Assembly (NCBI GenBank): GCA_023461435.1
Contig: JAEYLC010000018.1
Coordinates: forward strand, 1-44,776
Reading direction: 5' to 3'
Source of the DNA: Bacillota bacterium
GTDB lineage: Bacteria > Bacillota > Clostridia > Christensenellales > SZUA-584
Length of the DNA stretch: 44,776 nucleotides
Shown: one piece after another, positions 8,473-17,234 of the stretch
Position numbering within the stretch: the first letter of the stretch is position 1
Layout of the letters: each line of letters begins with the position of its first letter
Translations under genes and position numbers: made by a program
Notes under the pieces: model-generated
What the model saw: only the letters and a program-made list of their open reading frames with translations
Databases searched by the model: none
What the model was told of the DNA's origin: nothing

Positions 8473-10482
8473 TTAAACGTCAAAGTCCGTCATTTCGCTG
8501 TAATGCTCGCCGCCGTATACATCATAGAACATGAAACCATACTGATAGCTTCCGGACGGCAGCTCGATCCAATCGAGCACGATCCCCTCGTCCCTGAGCG
8601 TATACGGATCGGCCGTGTAGTAGGATTCATAGTCCCCGTCCGCCGCGTAATACGGCCAGTATATCGGCGTCACCACGTCCCCCGCCACGGGCTCGATCGC
8701 AAGCTTTGTTGACGGCGCGTCATACGCCTGATTCATATAGTACATGCCGTTGTATGCGTAATAGCCGCCGTTGTCGTATGCGTCGTCCCAGTACCATGTG
8801 GCGCGGATGATCGCCATGTCATCATCATCCATCTCGCTCGTATCGTCCCTGCTCTTGTAAAGCACGGGGATGCTGTATATCACGTAGTCTTCCGTTTCCT
8901 CCATCACATAAACGGCCGCGAACTGTCCGTTGAGTCCCGTCCAGTAGCCCTGAAAATTATCATGCACGGTGTTGTCGGTATAATCAATGTTAAGATCGCT
9001 GTCGAACCCTAAGTCCACAATGGTCCCGTCGTCAAGATAAAGCCCCAGCGTGCAGTAAACATACGAAAGGTAATCCATCTGCGCATCGGTCAGGTGCACG
9101 TAGAACGACCCCACTTCGCTTAAATCACCGTTTTGAGCCGCGGGTATCAGCTCGCTGTTGTAATCCACGGGCATTGATGACACATCTTCCCCCAGCGCCG
9201 TCAGATAATCGGCGACGAACTGCTTGTATTCGGGACAGAAGTCTATGGTATTGTAAACATTGAGGCTCGCGTCGCTGCTGTCCGGCACCTCGAGCGGGAA
9301 GTAGATGGAAAGGCCGTTCGAGTTCACCTGCTGTTCGCCGCTGCGTTCATAGACCACGGCGTCCTGTATCGCCGCCATCAGCTGATCCGCCGCCGCTCCG
9401 CCGTTCTGCAGCTGTATAAAATTATAAAAATCGATCATGTTGAGCGTTTCGGTGCCCGTCGCGCCCGGTTCTTCACCGTATTTATCCGCACCGATCCGCG
9501 CCTGTGAGAGCGACTGCACCGTTTGAGGCTGAGCGAGCTGGCCATCAAGGCTCGATACATAGGCCGCAAGCTGCTGTTCGATCGCGTCGATTCGGCTCAA
9601 ATCGATCACCGAGCATGTGAGGTCTCCCTCCATGCCGCTGCCCGCGCTGCGCGCGAAATATCCGTCCGTGATCGCCATGCCGAGCTCCGCGCCTGTCATG
9701 CCGGTATCGGCGGCGAGCGCTTCAAGCAGATAGCCGTAGTCCCAACCGCTCCCCGGCTCGACCTCTTCGGATGCCACCATATATTTGGCGTACGGCGCGG
9801 CCACCGCCGCCATCTCCGCACTCGCCATCAGGCAGGCGTCAAAGCCGATCAGCTCAAACGGCTGCCCGTCGTCAACGGAGGAAAACGCTTCGGACATTTC
9901 CGAAAGGTACAACCCGTCATAGCCATACAGTTCGTCGGCACCGAAGCCGATCACGCTGCCGCCGCCGTGGTCCCACAGCAGCAGCGCCTTGTGGTCCGCC
10001 GGATAATTCGTCTGCGCGTACGATATGAACCCGGAAAGCGTGGCGCTTTCGCCCATGCTGGCAGGCTCCTGCGTTTCCAGCAGCGTCAGATCATTATTTT
10101 CCACCAGCCAGATCTGATTCGCTTCGGGGCTCACCACGTCGTTGTTCCAGCTCGATGTGCCGCCCGTATAGATGAGCACATTGATACTCTCGGGCAGATC
10201 GGCGTTCACAATGCTCTGCAGGCTCGAGGTGCCCTCTCCGCCCTGGCTCTCAAGATCGGAGCCGTTTAAATAGAGCATCACCGTCCACGTTCCGGAAACG
10301 CCTTCTTGCGTCGACATGGCGGACGCAGACGACGACGGCGCAGGCGTTTTTCCCCATATGCCGTCCGTCTCCGAACCGAATATATCCGATGCGTTCCTGT
10401 AAACCGCATTGCAGCCGGTTATCGAAAAAAGGATCAGCATACACAAAAAAAGCGCAGCAGATTTTTTGACGTATCGACGCAT
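8473..10482 (-). CDS. Clostripain-family (C11) cysteine protease, lipoprotein
   Basis: Predicted surface lipoprotein peptidase, 669 residues. A signal peptide ends in the lipobox ITGC (Cys24). The C11 catalytic pair is visible: His172 in LLLWDHGGG and Cys217 in GFDACLMAS, with Asp215 beside it. Family members cut after basic residues. The C-terminal part from about residue 400 is Tyr/Asp-rich and unlike clostripain. The start at 10482 is eight bases from AAAGGAG; an ATG two codons earlier is too close to it. Monocistronic, convergent with the flotillin operon. Confidence 0.88.
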   Translation of the reverse strand: MRRYVKKSAALFLCMLILFSITGCNAVYRNASDIFGSETDGIWGKTPAPSSSASAMSTQEGVSGTWTVMLYLNGSDLESQGGEGTSSLQSIVNADLPESINVLIYTGGTSSWNNDVVSPEANQIWLVENNDLTLLETQEPASMGESATLSGFISYAQTNYPADHKALLLWDHGGGSVIGFGADELYGYDGLYLSEMSEAFSSVDDGQPFELIGFDACLMASAEMAAVAAPYAKYMVASEEVEPGSGWDYGYLLEALAADTGMTGAELGMAITDGYFARSAGSGMEGDLTCSVIDLSRIDAIEQQLAAYVSSLDGQLAQPQTVQSLSQARIGADKYGEEPGATGTETLNMIDFYNFIQLQNGGAAADQLMAAIQDAVVYERSGEQQVNSNGLSIYFPLEVPDSSDASLNVYNTIDFCPEYKQFVADYLTALGEDVSSMPVDYNSELIPAAQNGDLSEVGSFYVHLTDAQMDYLSYVYCTLGLYLDDGTIVDLGFDSDLNIDYTDNTVHDNFQGYWTGLNGQFAAVYVMEETEDYVIYSIPVLYKSRDDTSEMDDDDMAIIRATWYWDDAYDNGGYYAYNGMYYMNQAYDAPSTKLAIEPVAGDVVTPIYWPYYAADGDYESYYTADPYTLRDEGIVLDWIELPSGSYQYGFMFYDVYGGEHYSEMTDFDV

Positions 10483-10579
10483 ATTCATGGCTCCTTTGGT
10501 TGATGACAATAACATACCATTATTAATCCATAATAGGAAGACTATGCTTTATTTCTATGAAAAAATTTCTTTGGTGTGC

Positions 10580-10608
10580 TTGACAACTCAGATAATCGGT
10601 GCTATTTT
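10580..10608 (+). promoter_or_regulatory. Promoter of the perR-sor-rbr operon
   Basis: A perfect TTGACA at 10580-10585, a 17-bp spacer and TATTTT at 10603-10608. Transcription would start near 10615, inside the inverted repeat described next. Confidence 0.7.
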
Positions 10609-10629
10609 ATTAATAACGATTCTTAATAA
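10607..10629. promoter_or_regulatory. Probable PerR/Fur-type operator
   Basis: Inverted repeat TTATTAA (10607-10613) and TTAATAA (10623-10629) with a 9-base centre, covering the end of the -10 box and the start of transcription. AT-rich, TTA-rich dyads of this kind resemble PerR boxes. Its place suggests autoregulation by the next gene. Confidence 0.6.
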
Positions 10630-10641
10630 GAAGGTGATGCC

Positions 10642-11043
10642 ATGCTTCTTGATAACAAAACCGTGCGCAATACCAAGCAAAGAAAATACATGCTTGATAT
10701 CCTGTGCTCCACAGACTCTCATCCGAATGCATTCTGGCTGTTTGAAAAAATGAAACCGACGTTTCCGAACTTAAGTCTCAGCACCGTGTATCGCAACTTA
10801 AGCATACTTGAGAATCAGGGGCTCATCCAGCGTCTTTCATGCGGCGGCACCTTTGACAGGTACGACGGCAACGTGGCGCTCCATTCTCATTTTTATTGCC
10901 GTGAGTGCGGCAGAGTCTACGATCTGAATGCCAAGGCTCTGGAGGATAAAGCGCTCAACTCTGTGGATGCGAGTGGACATAAGCTCGAGGGCTGTCATAT
11001 CACCTTCTATGGCGTATGTGAACAATGCAGCATGCAACAATAA
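10642..11043 (+). CDS. perR: Fur-family peroxide regulator, PerR type
   Basis: Metal-dependent repressor, 133 residues. The N-terminal winged helix (NLSLSTVYRNLSILENQGLI) precedes the metal-binding half with HSHFYCRECG and a C-terminal CEQC, the two CxxC pairs of the structural zinc site. The neighbours, superoxide reductase and rubrerythrin, point to PerR rather than Fur or Zur. The regulatory His/Asp ligands cannot be assigned with certainty by eye. AGAAGGTGATG precedes the ATG. First gene of a three-gene oxidative-stress operon. Confidence 0.85.
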   Translation: MLLDNKTVRNTKQRKYMLDILCSTDSHPNAFWLFEKMKPTFPNLSLSTVYRNLSILENQGLIQRLSCGGTFDRYDGNVALHSHFYCRECGRVYDLNAKALEDKALNSVDASGHKLEGCHITFYGVCEQCSMQQ

Positions 11044-11073
11044 TATTAAAAATTAGAAAGGATGGATTTGAAA

Positions 11074-11454
11074 ATGACTCATTACGGCGACTATTATTAC
11101 TGTGAGGTCTGCGGCCATGTGGTCAGCATCGTGAACGAAGGCGCTCCCACGCTCGTCTGCTGCGGACAAAAGATGATTAAGCTGGAAGCCAACACCAAGG
11201 ACGCTGCCGTTGAAAAGCACGTGCCTGTCATCGTGGCGGACGGCGATAAGACGACCGTTAAGATCGGAAGCGTGGCGCATCCGATGACGGAAGAACACCA
11301 CATCTGCTTCATCGAGGTCTTCAAAAAGGACGGCCAGTCGCTCCGCGCGAAACTCGACCCGACCGGCGCGCCCGAGGCTACATTCGATGTGAAAGCGGAA
11401 GATATTGAGGCGGTCTACGAATTCTGCAACCTGCATATGCTTTGGAAATCATAA
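11074..11454 (+). CDS. dfx: Desulfoferrodoxin (superoxide reductase)
   Basis: Reduces superoxide to hydrogen peroxide without making oxygen, the usual defence in anaerobes; 126 residues. The N-terminal desulforedoxin domain has CEVC and CC (four Cys for Fe centre I), so this is the two-iron class. Centre II ligands are visible in EKHVP, AHPMTEEHHI and the C-terminal CNLHMLW. I chose MTHYGDY at 11074; an ATG at 11062 sits on the AGAAAGG site. It lies 30 bases after perR. Confidence 0.95.
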   Translation: MTHYGDYYYCEVCGHVVSIVNEGAPTLVCCGQKMIKLEANTKDAAVEKHVPVIVADGDKTTVKIGSVAHPMTEEHHICFIEVFKKDGQSLRAKLDPTGAPEATFDVKAEDIEAVYEFCNLHMLWKS

Positions 11455-11476
11455 TTCATATAAAAGGAGAATCAAG

Positions 11477-12013
11477 ATGGATAAATTAAAAGGAACAAAA
11501 ACAGAGAAAAATCTGATGGACGCTTTCGCGGGCGAATCGATGGCACGCAACAAATACACATTCTTTTCGTCCAAGGCCAAAAAAGAAGGCTATATTCAAA
11601 TCTCCAACATATTCGCCGAAACGGCCGCCAACGAGAAGGAGCATGCCGAGCTTTGGTATAAGCTGTTTGCGGGCATCGGCTCCACGATGGATAACCTTGT
11701 GAGCGCCGCGGGCGGCGAGCACTACGAATGGGAAGACATGTATCCGCGCATGGCCAAGGAAGCCAGAGAAGAGGGCTTTGAGGATATCGCCCGCCTGTTT
11801 GACGGCGTGGCCGCCGTTGAGAAGCTGCACGAGGACCGCTACAAGAAGCTCGCGGATAACGTGAAAAACGGCGTGGTGTTTGAACGCGATGTCGAGGTTG
11901 AATGGAAATGCTCCAACTGCGGACACCGTTTTGTGGGCAAGGAAGCGCCGACTGTCTGCCCCGTCTGTGCCCATGCCAAGGCTTATTTCGAGCTTTTCGC
12001 CCAGAACTATTGA
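11477..12013 (+). CDS. rbr: Rubrerythrin
   Basis: Peroxide-reducing di-iron protein, 178 residues. The ferritin-like four-helix part holds the two ExxH-type sites (ANEKEHAELW, AAVEKLHEDRY). The C-terminal rubredoxin domain has CSNCG and CPVC. It removes the peroxide formed by the superoxide reductase encoded just upstream. AAAAGGAGA is seven bases before the ATG. Last gene of the perR operon, closed by a strong terminator. Confidence 0.96.
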   Translation: MDKLKGTKTEKNLMDAFAGESMARNKYTFFSSKAKKEGYIQISNIFAETAANEKEHAELWYKLFAGIGSTMDNLVSAAGGEHYEWEDMYPRMAKEAREEGFEDIARLFDGVAAVEKLHEDRYKKLADNVKNGVVFERDVEVEWKCSNCGHRFVGKEAPTVCPVCAHAKAYFELFAQNY

Positions 12014-12030
12014 TTCGATGCCCGATTCAG

Positions 12031-12056
12031 AGAGGCCGGTTCCGGCCTCTTTTTTG
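12031..12056 (+). terminator. Terminator of the perR-dfx-rbr operon
   Basis: AGAGGCCGG, a TT-centred loop and CCGGCCTCT form a perfect stem (12031-12050), followed by six T residues and a further GTTGG. Confidence 0.92.
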
Positions 12057-12213
12057 TTGGTCTAATTGATAGTATATTCTTTCGCTTCCATATTATTATG
12101 CCGCGAGTCACGCATACAAGAGTATATTCCATCAAATTGTAACATTAGCTTAACATATCTGTAATATGTACTTCTCCCTCTGATTAAACACGGATAGAAC
12201 AGGATAGCGCATT

Positions 12214-12242
12214 TTGAGCTGTATGTGTATGTTCGTTATAAT
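12214..12242 (+). promoter_or_regulatory. Promoter of the NlpC/P60 gene
   Basis: TTGAGC at 12214-12219, a 17-bp spacer and TATAAT at 12237-12242; start near 12249, about 18 bases before the AAGGGAG ribosome binding site. Confidence 0.7.
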
Positions 12243-12284
12243 GAAACTCCCAAAGCAAAAACACTGAAGGGAGACAGAGAAGTG

Positions 12285-13211
12285 ATGAAGAAAAAGAATA
12301 TAAGACTGATCGTAGTGACACTTTGCGTCCTGACTGTGCTGTTTGCGGCGGTACCGTCCGCCATGGCAGCCGCACCGACAATGAAGCTCGGAAGCAGCGG
12401 CAGCGATGTGACAGCACTGCAAAACCGCCTGCTGACGCTTGGATATCTCGATTACCCCAGCGCAACAGGGAACTACGCAACGCTCACCAAAACAGCGGTG
12501 ATCCGTTTTCAGAGCAATAACGGCCTCAGCGCCGACGGTGTTGCGGGGCCTTTAACCCAAAGCAAGCTTAATTCCTCGGCAGCCAAGAGCCTTGTGCTCA
12601 AAGAGGGAAGCTCCGGTGAAGCGGTGAAGGCGCTGCAGCTTAAGCTGAAAAGCCTTGGGTACTTCAGCGGTACGGGTACAGGGTATTACGGCGCCGTCAC
12701 CCGTGCAGCCGTAATCGCCTTCCAGAAGGCCAGCGGTCTCAGCGTTGATGGCATTGCAGGGCCTGCCACCCATAACAAAGCATTCTCAGGCAATGCGGCA
12801 AGCGCTTCACAGCAGAGCAAGGCTTCCGCCTCTGCCGCTGCCATCGCGGACATCGCACTGGCTCAGATGGGCAAGACTTATGTGCTCGGCGGCAACGGGC
12901 CGAATACATTTGACTGCTCGGGTCTCGCTTACTACGCGATGACCAACGCGGGCTTCAGCGTCACGCGTTACTCAGCGGCGGCATATAGCGAGGTTTCCTC
13001 CTGGACGAAGATCACAAGCACCTCGTCGCTGCAAAAGGGCGATCTCGTGTTCTTTAAGTCGGATACCTCCTCTGCCATCAGCCATATGGGTATCTACACC
13101 GGCGGCGGCCAGTTCGTGCATGCGTCATCCGGCCAGGGCAAGGTGATGGTCAGTTCACTCGACAATGCCTACTGGGCAAGAAACTTCGTGCTTGCCCGCC
13201 GCGTGGGATAA
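12285..13211 (+). CDS. Secreted NlpC/P60 hydrolase with two peptidoglycan-binding domains
   Basis: Cell-wall endopeptidase, 308 residues. A signal peptide (KKKNIRLIVVTLCVLTVLF, cut near AMA-AAP) precedes two PG_binding_1 repeats (residues about 30-95 and 103-168), an Ala/Ser linker and an NlpC/P60 domain. Catalytic residues are Cys211 (FDCSGL), His267 (SHMGIY) and probably His279 (FVHASS). It should cut stem peptides of peptidoglycan. AAGGGAG is 11 bases from this ATG and eight from a GTG one codon earlier, which may be the real start. Confidence 0.93.
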   Translation: MKKKNIRLIVVTLCVLTVLFAAVPSAMAAAPTMKLGSSGSDVTALQNRLLTLGYLDYPSATGNYATLTKTAVIRFQSNNGLSADGVAGPLTQSKLNSSAAKSLVLKEGSSGEAVKALQLKLKSLGYFSGTGTGYYGAVTRAAVIAFQKASGLSVDGIAGPATHNKAFSGNAASASQQSKASASAAAIADIALAQMGKTYVLGGNGPNTFDCSGLAYYAMTNAGFSVTRYSAAAYSEVSSWTKITSTSSLQKGDLVFFKSDTSSAISHMGIYTGGGQFVHASSGQGKVMVSSLDNAYWARNFVLARRVG

Positions 13212-13248
13212 AAACGCCGAAAACAAAATATCGATGGAACTCAAAAGA

Positions 13249-13290
13249 CCCCGCATCCGTCTCATATAACGGATGCGGGGCATTATTTTA
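13249..13290 (+). terminator. Terminator after the NlpC/P60 gene
   Basis: A perfect 12-bp stem (CCCCGCATCCGT / ACGGATGCGGGG) at 13249-13260 and 13269-13280, followed by CATTATTTTA. Confidence 0.88.
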
Positions 13291-13358
13291 TAAATGTTTT
13301 TTATTATGATATTCAGCTATAAATTTCATTGCTGCATATAACAATCCTATGCAGTATG

Positions 13359-13367
13359 TGGTATAAT
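13359..13367 (+). promoter_or_regulatory. Extended -10 promoter of the LCP gene
   Basis: TGGTATAAT is a perfect extended -10 element (TATAAT at 13362-13367). No good -35 box is seen. Start would be near 13374. Confidence 0.55.
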
Positions 13368-13420
13368 GTTCCCTGTGCAGAAAAACGGCATTGTCTATCA
13401 AAATAACAGAGGAACAGCTA

Positions 13421-15046
13421 ATGCAGATACCCAAGTTCAAATTTAGGAACAGGAAATATTCCTTTGAAGAGTTCAGAAGGAAGATCATACCTGCTTCGAA
13501 ATATTACAAGAAGAAAACAAGCGAAGACCGCCTTTTTCATAAACCCATCACAAAAAAGAAAATCGTCATCTATGGTTTGATGGCTTTGGCTCTGGCTGCT
13601 CTTATTGTCGCATTCCGGTTTATTTTTGTAACCATGATCGACGCGCGCGCGGCATTCCCCGACCAAACACCCGTCCCCACACGCGTGGGCGGCAGCGCCG
13701 CTCCGGGGGAATCGCTGTCTCCCGAAGAGCTGCTGGCGATGCAGGCCGATAAAGACTTTATGAAAAACCGCGTCAATATTCTGGTGGCCGGCATAGACTA
13801 TACGGTCGAGCGCGAGGGGCGTGAGGATTTTCGTACGGATACGCTGATGCTCTTTTCCGTCAACTTTGCATCGGGAAAAGTCGATATCGTCTCGATACCG
13901 CGTGACAGCTATGCGGATATTGCGTTCACGAATGACAGATGGAAGATCAACGGCGCGTGGATGTCGGCCGGCGGCTTTGAAGGCAAGGGCTTCGACTGCA
14001 TGATGGAGACCGTTGCCACCACGCTCGGCGGTATTCCCGTCAATTATTATGTCGCGGTGGAGATGCAGGCCGTTAAGGACATCGTGGATGCGTTGGGCGG
14101 CATTTATTACGACGTGGATTATGAGATCAACCTTGACGGAACCCATTTGATGCCGGGCTATCAGCTGCTGAACGGTCAGGACGTGCTCAATTACTGCCGC
14201 GAACGCAAAGACATCACCTCGGGCACGGATATCGACCGCATTGACCGGCAGCAGCGGCTGCTGCTCGCCGTATTCAGCCAGCTCAAAAGCTCAAACGCGA
14301 TTCCCAAGATACCCGAGATCTACAACACGCTAAAATCGGAAATATACACAAACCTCAACTTCGAGCAAATTGCGGCGCTCATGTTTTTCTCGCTTGACCT
14401 TGATCCTGACACCGACCTGGGCCGCCACGCGCTCAAGGGCCGGTATTTGCACGCGTATAACGCGCTCTACTACGTGCTGGATCATACCTATACAAAAGAA
14501 GTCGTTAAAGAAGTCTTCGGGGTAGACGCCGATATCGACTGGACATACGACATCGAATATGTGGAGTACGACGCGGCCGCGGATACTCTTGAAGACGCGA
14601 TTGAAAAAACACAGAGTTACTATAATAAAAACAAATCAATACTATCGCCCGAGCTTATCAGCGATGCTGAGGCGCAGATCGCCGACGCAAACAGTACGCT
14701 TTCAGCCGCCCAAGGCCAACTGAAAAGCGCGCGCAACAAGAATTCCAGCAAGGGTATCAAAGGGACAGGCAGCCTGACGTCCGCCGCGAAGGACATGACG
14801 TCACTCTATGATAAGCTTGCCAAATATGTGAGCCACCCGCCGAAACCAACTCCGACACCGGGGCCGTCTGCCACGCCGGGGCCATCCTCCACACCGGGGC
14901 CGTCTGCCACACCGGGGCTTTCGCCGACGCCGTCCCCTTCTGATCCGTCGGCTTCACCGAGCCCGTCTCCTTCGCCCCCTCAGGAGACGCTCGGACCGGA
15001 AACGAGCCCCGGAGAACAAGCGGAATCCGTCGAGACAGCTGAATGA
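13421..15046 (+). CDS. LytR-CpsA-Psr (LCP) family protein
   Basis: Likely attaches wall polymers to peptidoglycan outside the membrane; 541 residues. A basic cytoplasmic start (residues 1-45), one membrane helix (IVIYGLMALALAALIVAF) and the LCP core follow: DTLMLFSVNFASGKVDIVSIPRD is given in part by DTLMLF and SIPRDSY, then YCRERKDI with the conserved Arg residues. After the core comes a helical stretch and a Pro/Ser/Thr tail with TPGPSATPGPS repeats (about 14845-14990). AGAGGA is seven bases before the chosen ATG; an upstream TTG is unlikely. Confidence 0.9.
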   Translation: MQIPKFKFRNRKYSFEEFRRKIIPASKYYKKKTSEDRLFHKPITKKKIVIYGLMALALAALIVAFRFIFVTMIDARAAFPDQTPVPTRVGGSAAPGESLSPEELLAMQADKDFMKNRVNILVAGIDYTVEREGREDFRTDTLMLFSVNFASGKVDIVSIPRDSYADIAFTNDRWKINGAWMSAGGFEGKGFDCMMETVATTLGGIPVNYYVAVEMQAVKDIVDALGGIYYDVDYEINLDGTHLMPGYQLLNGQDVLNYCRERKDITSGTDIDRIDRQQRLLLAVFSQLKSSNAIPKIPEIYNTLKSEIYTNLNFEQIAALMFFSLDLDPDTDLGRHALKGRYLHAYNALYYVLDHTYTKEVVKEVFGVDADIDWTYDIEYVEYDAAADTLEDAIEKTQSYYNKNKSILSPELISDAEAQIADANSTLSAAQGQLKSARNKNSSKGIKGTGSLTSAAKDMTSLYDKLAKYVSHPPKPTPTPGPSATPGPSSTPGPSATPGLSPTPSPSDPSASPSPSPSPPQETLGPETSPGEQAESVETAE

Positions 15047-15095
15047 TAAGCTGGCTATTGATATCGTTTGCTAATACCGTCCTATAAAAATAAAA

Positions 15096-15135
15096 GAGGC
15101 TCCGAACATCCATTCAATGCTCAGAGCCTTTGCTT
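15096..15135. terminator. Bidirectional terminator
   Basis: AGGCTC (15097-15102) pairs with GAGCCT (15124-15129), with further pairing inside the loop. T-rich runs lie on both sides (TTTGCTTTT on plus, AAAATAAAAG on the other side). It separates the LCP gene from the convergent symporter. Confidence 0.65.
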
Positions 15136-15142
15136 TTCCGCG

Positions 15143-16687
15143 TTATGCCGAAACGCCTTCGGTCTCAGCCTGTCCGCCGATTCCCGACTCGGCTGTATCG
15201 ATTTCTCCGAAGACCTTTTCGATATGCGCCGCATCGAATTTCTTTGTCATTTTGCTGACGACGGGCGTCACGATCAGCGAGAGAATCATCGCGATGGAAC
15301 CGATCGCCGGCGGGCTCAGCCACTTGGGCAGTATTGTGCTCACGCTGCCGATGATCATCAGCGGCACCACAATCACGAGACCCGTGATCACTCCGGCCCA
15401 TGCGCCCGCTTTGGTCATGCCCTTCCAGCGCACGCCGAGCAGAAACGGCGCAAGGAAGCAGCCGGAGAGAGCGCCCCACGAATAGCTCATCAGCGTCACA
15501 ATCGCAGCGGGCTGCAGCAGCGCGATCACGAGCGATATCGCCACAAACACCGCGCACAGCACACGCATCAGCGCCATCACACTTTTGTCCTTCATGTCCT
15601 TCTTCCAGACGCCCTTGACAAGATCCATGGATATGGACGAAGAGGACACGAGCACGAGAGACGACAGTGTGGACATCGAAGCGGCCAGCAGCAGCACGAG
15701 TATGAGGCCCAGCATCGCGGGAGACAGCGCCGCACCGAGCACCTGCGGCATCACGGTATCAAGGTTCTCCGGCGCCTGATCCAGAAACAGCCGTCCGAAC
15801 GTGCCTGTGAAATAAGCCGCGCCGCCGATAATCAATGCGAACAGCGTGGAAATCACCGTGCCGCGGTGAATCGCCTTGTTGTCTTTTATCGCGTAAAATT
15901 TATGAACCATCTGAGGCATGCCCCATGTGCCAAGGCTGGTCAGCAGTATCAGCGAAACCAGCAGTATCACATTCTGCGCCGACCCAAACGGCGAGGCGAG
16001 AGCGGGCCCCACATCCGGAATCTCGGCAATCTTCGCGAGCCCCGCGCCGATACCGCCCACTTCGGGACGTGCCACCACCATCACCACCATCAATACCACG
16101 CCTATGATCATGATAATGCCTTGGACGAAGTCGGTGAGCGCTGTCGCGATGTATCCGCCGGCCAGCAGATAAATCGCCGTGAGTGCCGCCATCACGATCA
16201 TGCAGTATTGGTAAGGCAGACCGAACACGCTTTCAAAAAAATATCCGAGGCCCTGATAAACGCTCGCACAGTAAGGAACGAGGAACACGAATATGATGAG
16301 CGCCGCCGTGATCTTCATACTGGACGAGTTGTATCTCTTTAAGAAAAAGTCGGGCATTGTGGAAGAGCCCAATTTGTGCGTGATACGCCTTGTGGGCTTC
16401 GCCATCAGCTTCCACACAAGGAACGTGCCGATCACCGCGTTCGCAATGCCGATCCATGTGACGGAGAGCCCCAGATTCCAGCCGTACTTCCCGGCGTACC
16501 CCATGAAAATAACGGCGGAAAAATACGTTGTGCCATAAGCAAAAGCAGACATCCAGGCGCCGATCTTACGGCCGCCCAAAAAGAAGTCGTCTGTGGTTTT
16601 GGCTTTTCGCTTGGAGAAAAATGAATAACCGGCAATGAATAATAAAAACAATACATAAAGGCCAGCAATAATGATTTGGGCTGTCAT
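15143..16687 (-). CDS. Sodium:solute symporter (SSS family)
   Basis: Membrane symporter of 514 residues with about 13 helices. The family pattern is visible: DDFFLGGRKIGAWMSAFAYGTTYFSA is reflected in DDFFLGGRKIG near the N-terminus, YLLAGGYIATALTDFVQG in helix 6, and AASMSTLSSLVLVSS for the sodium-site helix. It resembles PanF/proline-type members but the substrate is unknown. The chosen start (MTAQII) lies 12 bases after AAGGAAGG; an ATG four codons earlier touches that site. Divergent from the GntR operon. Confidence 0.88.
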   Translation of the reverse strand: MTAQIIIAGLYVLFLLFIAGYSFFSKRKAKTTDDFFLGGRKIGAWMSAFAYGTTYFSAVIFMGYAGKYGWNLGLSVTWIGIANAVIGTFLVWKLMAKPTRRITHKLGSSTMPDFFLKRYNSSSMKITAALIIFVFLVPYCASVYQGLGYFFESVFGLPYQYCMIVMAALTAIYLLAGGYIATALTDFVQGIIMIIGVVLMVVMVVARPEVGGIGAGLAKIAEIPDVGPALASPFGSAQNVILLVSLILLTSLGTWGMPQMVHKFYAIKDNKAIHRGTVISTLFALIIGGAAYFTGTFGRLFLDQAPENLDTVMPQVLGAALSPAMLGLILVLLLAASMSTLSSLVLVSSSSISMDLVKGVWKKDMKDKSVMALMRVLCAVFVAISLVIALLQPAAIVTLMSYSWGALSGCFLAPFLLGVRWKGMTKAGAWAGVITGLVIVVPLMIIGSVSTILPKWLSPPAIGSIAMILSLIVTPVVSKMTKKFDAAHIEKVFGEIDTAESGIGGQAETEGVSA

Positions 16688-16820
16688 GATATGATCCATC
16701 CTTCCTTGCTACAATATTGAACTTTTGGGCAACAAAAAAAGCCCTGCCGTCCTACATTCCTACCTGCGTTTTATTTTACTACACATTATAGAAAATGCAA
16801 TAGATTTCTGCGTTCTTCTA

Positions 16821-16849
16821 TTGACATGACCATATCAATAGTGTACTAT
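16821..16849 (+). promoter_or_regulatory. Promoter of the GntR-ABC operon
   Basis: A perfect TTGACA at 16821-16826, a 17-bp spacer and TACTAT at 16844-16849. Start would be near 16856, within the palindrome below. Confidence 0.8.
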
Positions 16850-16860
16850 GTCTCTAGTAC
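16843..16860. promoter_or_regulatory. Probable GntR (YtrA-type) operator
   Basis: Perfect inverted repeat GTACTA / TAGTAC with a six-base centre (TGTCTC), laid over the -10 box and the start of transcription. The first gene downstream encodes a GntR repressor, so autorepression is the natural reading. Confidence 0.7.
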
Positions 16861-16880
16861 AGTTGAGGAGAGGTGAATTC

Positions 16881-17234
16881 ATGGAATACAACAGCCGTAC
16901 ACCGATCTATCTGCAGGTGATCGACCATATCCAAAAGCGGATGGTCCAGGGCAAAATTCAGCCCGGAGAAAAGCTTCCTTCCACGCGCGTACTGGCCCTT
17001 GAGTACGAGGTGAACCCCAATACGGCGGCGAGGATATACAAGGAGATGGAAATGATGGGATTATGCTATACCGAGCGCGGGCTCGGCACATTTATGACAG
17101 ACGACAAAGGCGTGGTTGAGCGCATCAAGCGCGAGCTGGCAGACAAGCTCACGCGCGAATTCATCGGTGAAATGACCGCGCTTGGGTTCTCAGTGCAAGA
17201 AATGAAACAAGCGATTGAGGAGGAAGCAAAATGA
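16881..17234 (+). CDS. GntR-family regulator, YtrA type
   Basis: Short GntR repressor, 117 residues. The winged helix fills residues 1-75 (TPIYLQVIDHIQKRMVQGKI, LPSTRVLALEYEVNPNTAARIYKEME) and only a short helical tail for dimerisation follows, the YtrA subfamily pattern. Such proteins control the ABC transporter genes next to them. GAGGAGAGGTG lies before the ATG. Its stop overlaps the ABC ATPase start by four bases. Confidence 0.92.
   Translation: MEYNSRTPIYLQVIDHIQKRMVQGKIQPGEKLPSTRVLALEYEVNPNTAARIYKEMEMMGLCYTERGLGTFMTDDKGVVERIKRELADKLTREFIGEMTALGFSVQEMKQAIEEEAK

Noticed and set aside
14845..14990. CRISPR-like or satellite repeat
   Set aside because: The repeats lie in frame within the LCP gene and encode a Thr-Pro-Gly-Pro-Ser tail; unit size and spacing do not fit a CRISPR array.
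15068..16342. Long open frame opposite the sodium symporter
   Set aside because: Its product is rich in His, Arg and Gln with no domain, and it is a mirror of a clear gene on the other strand.
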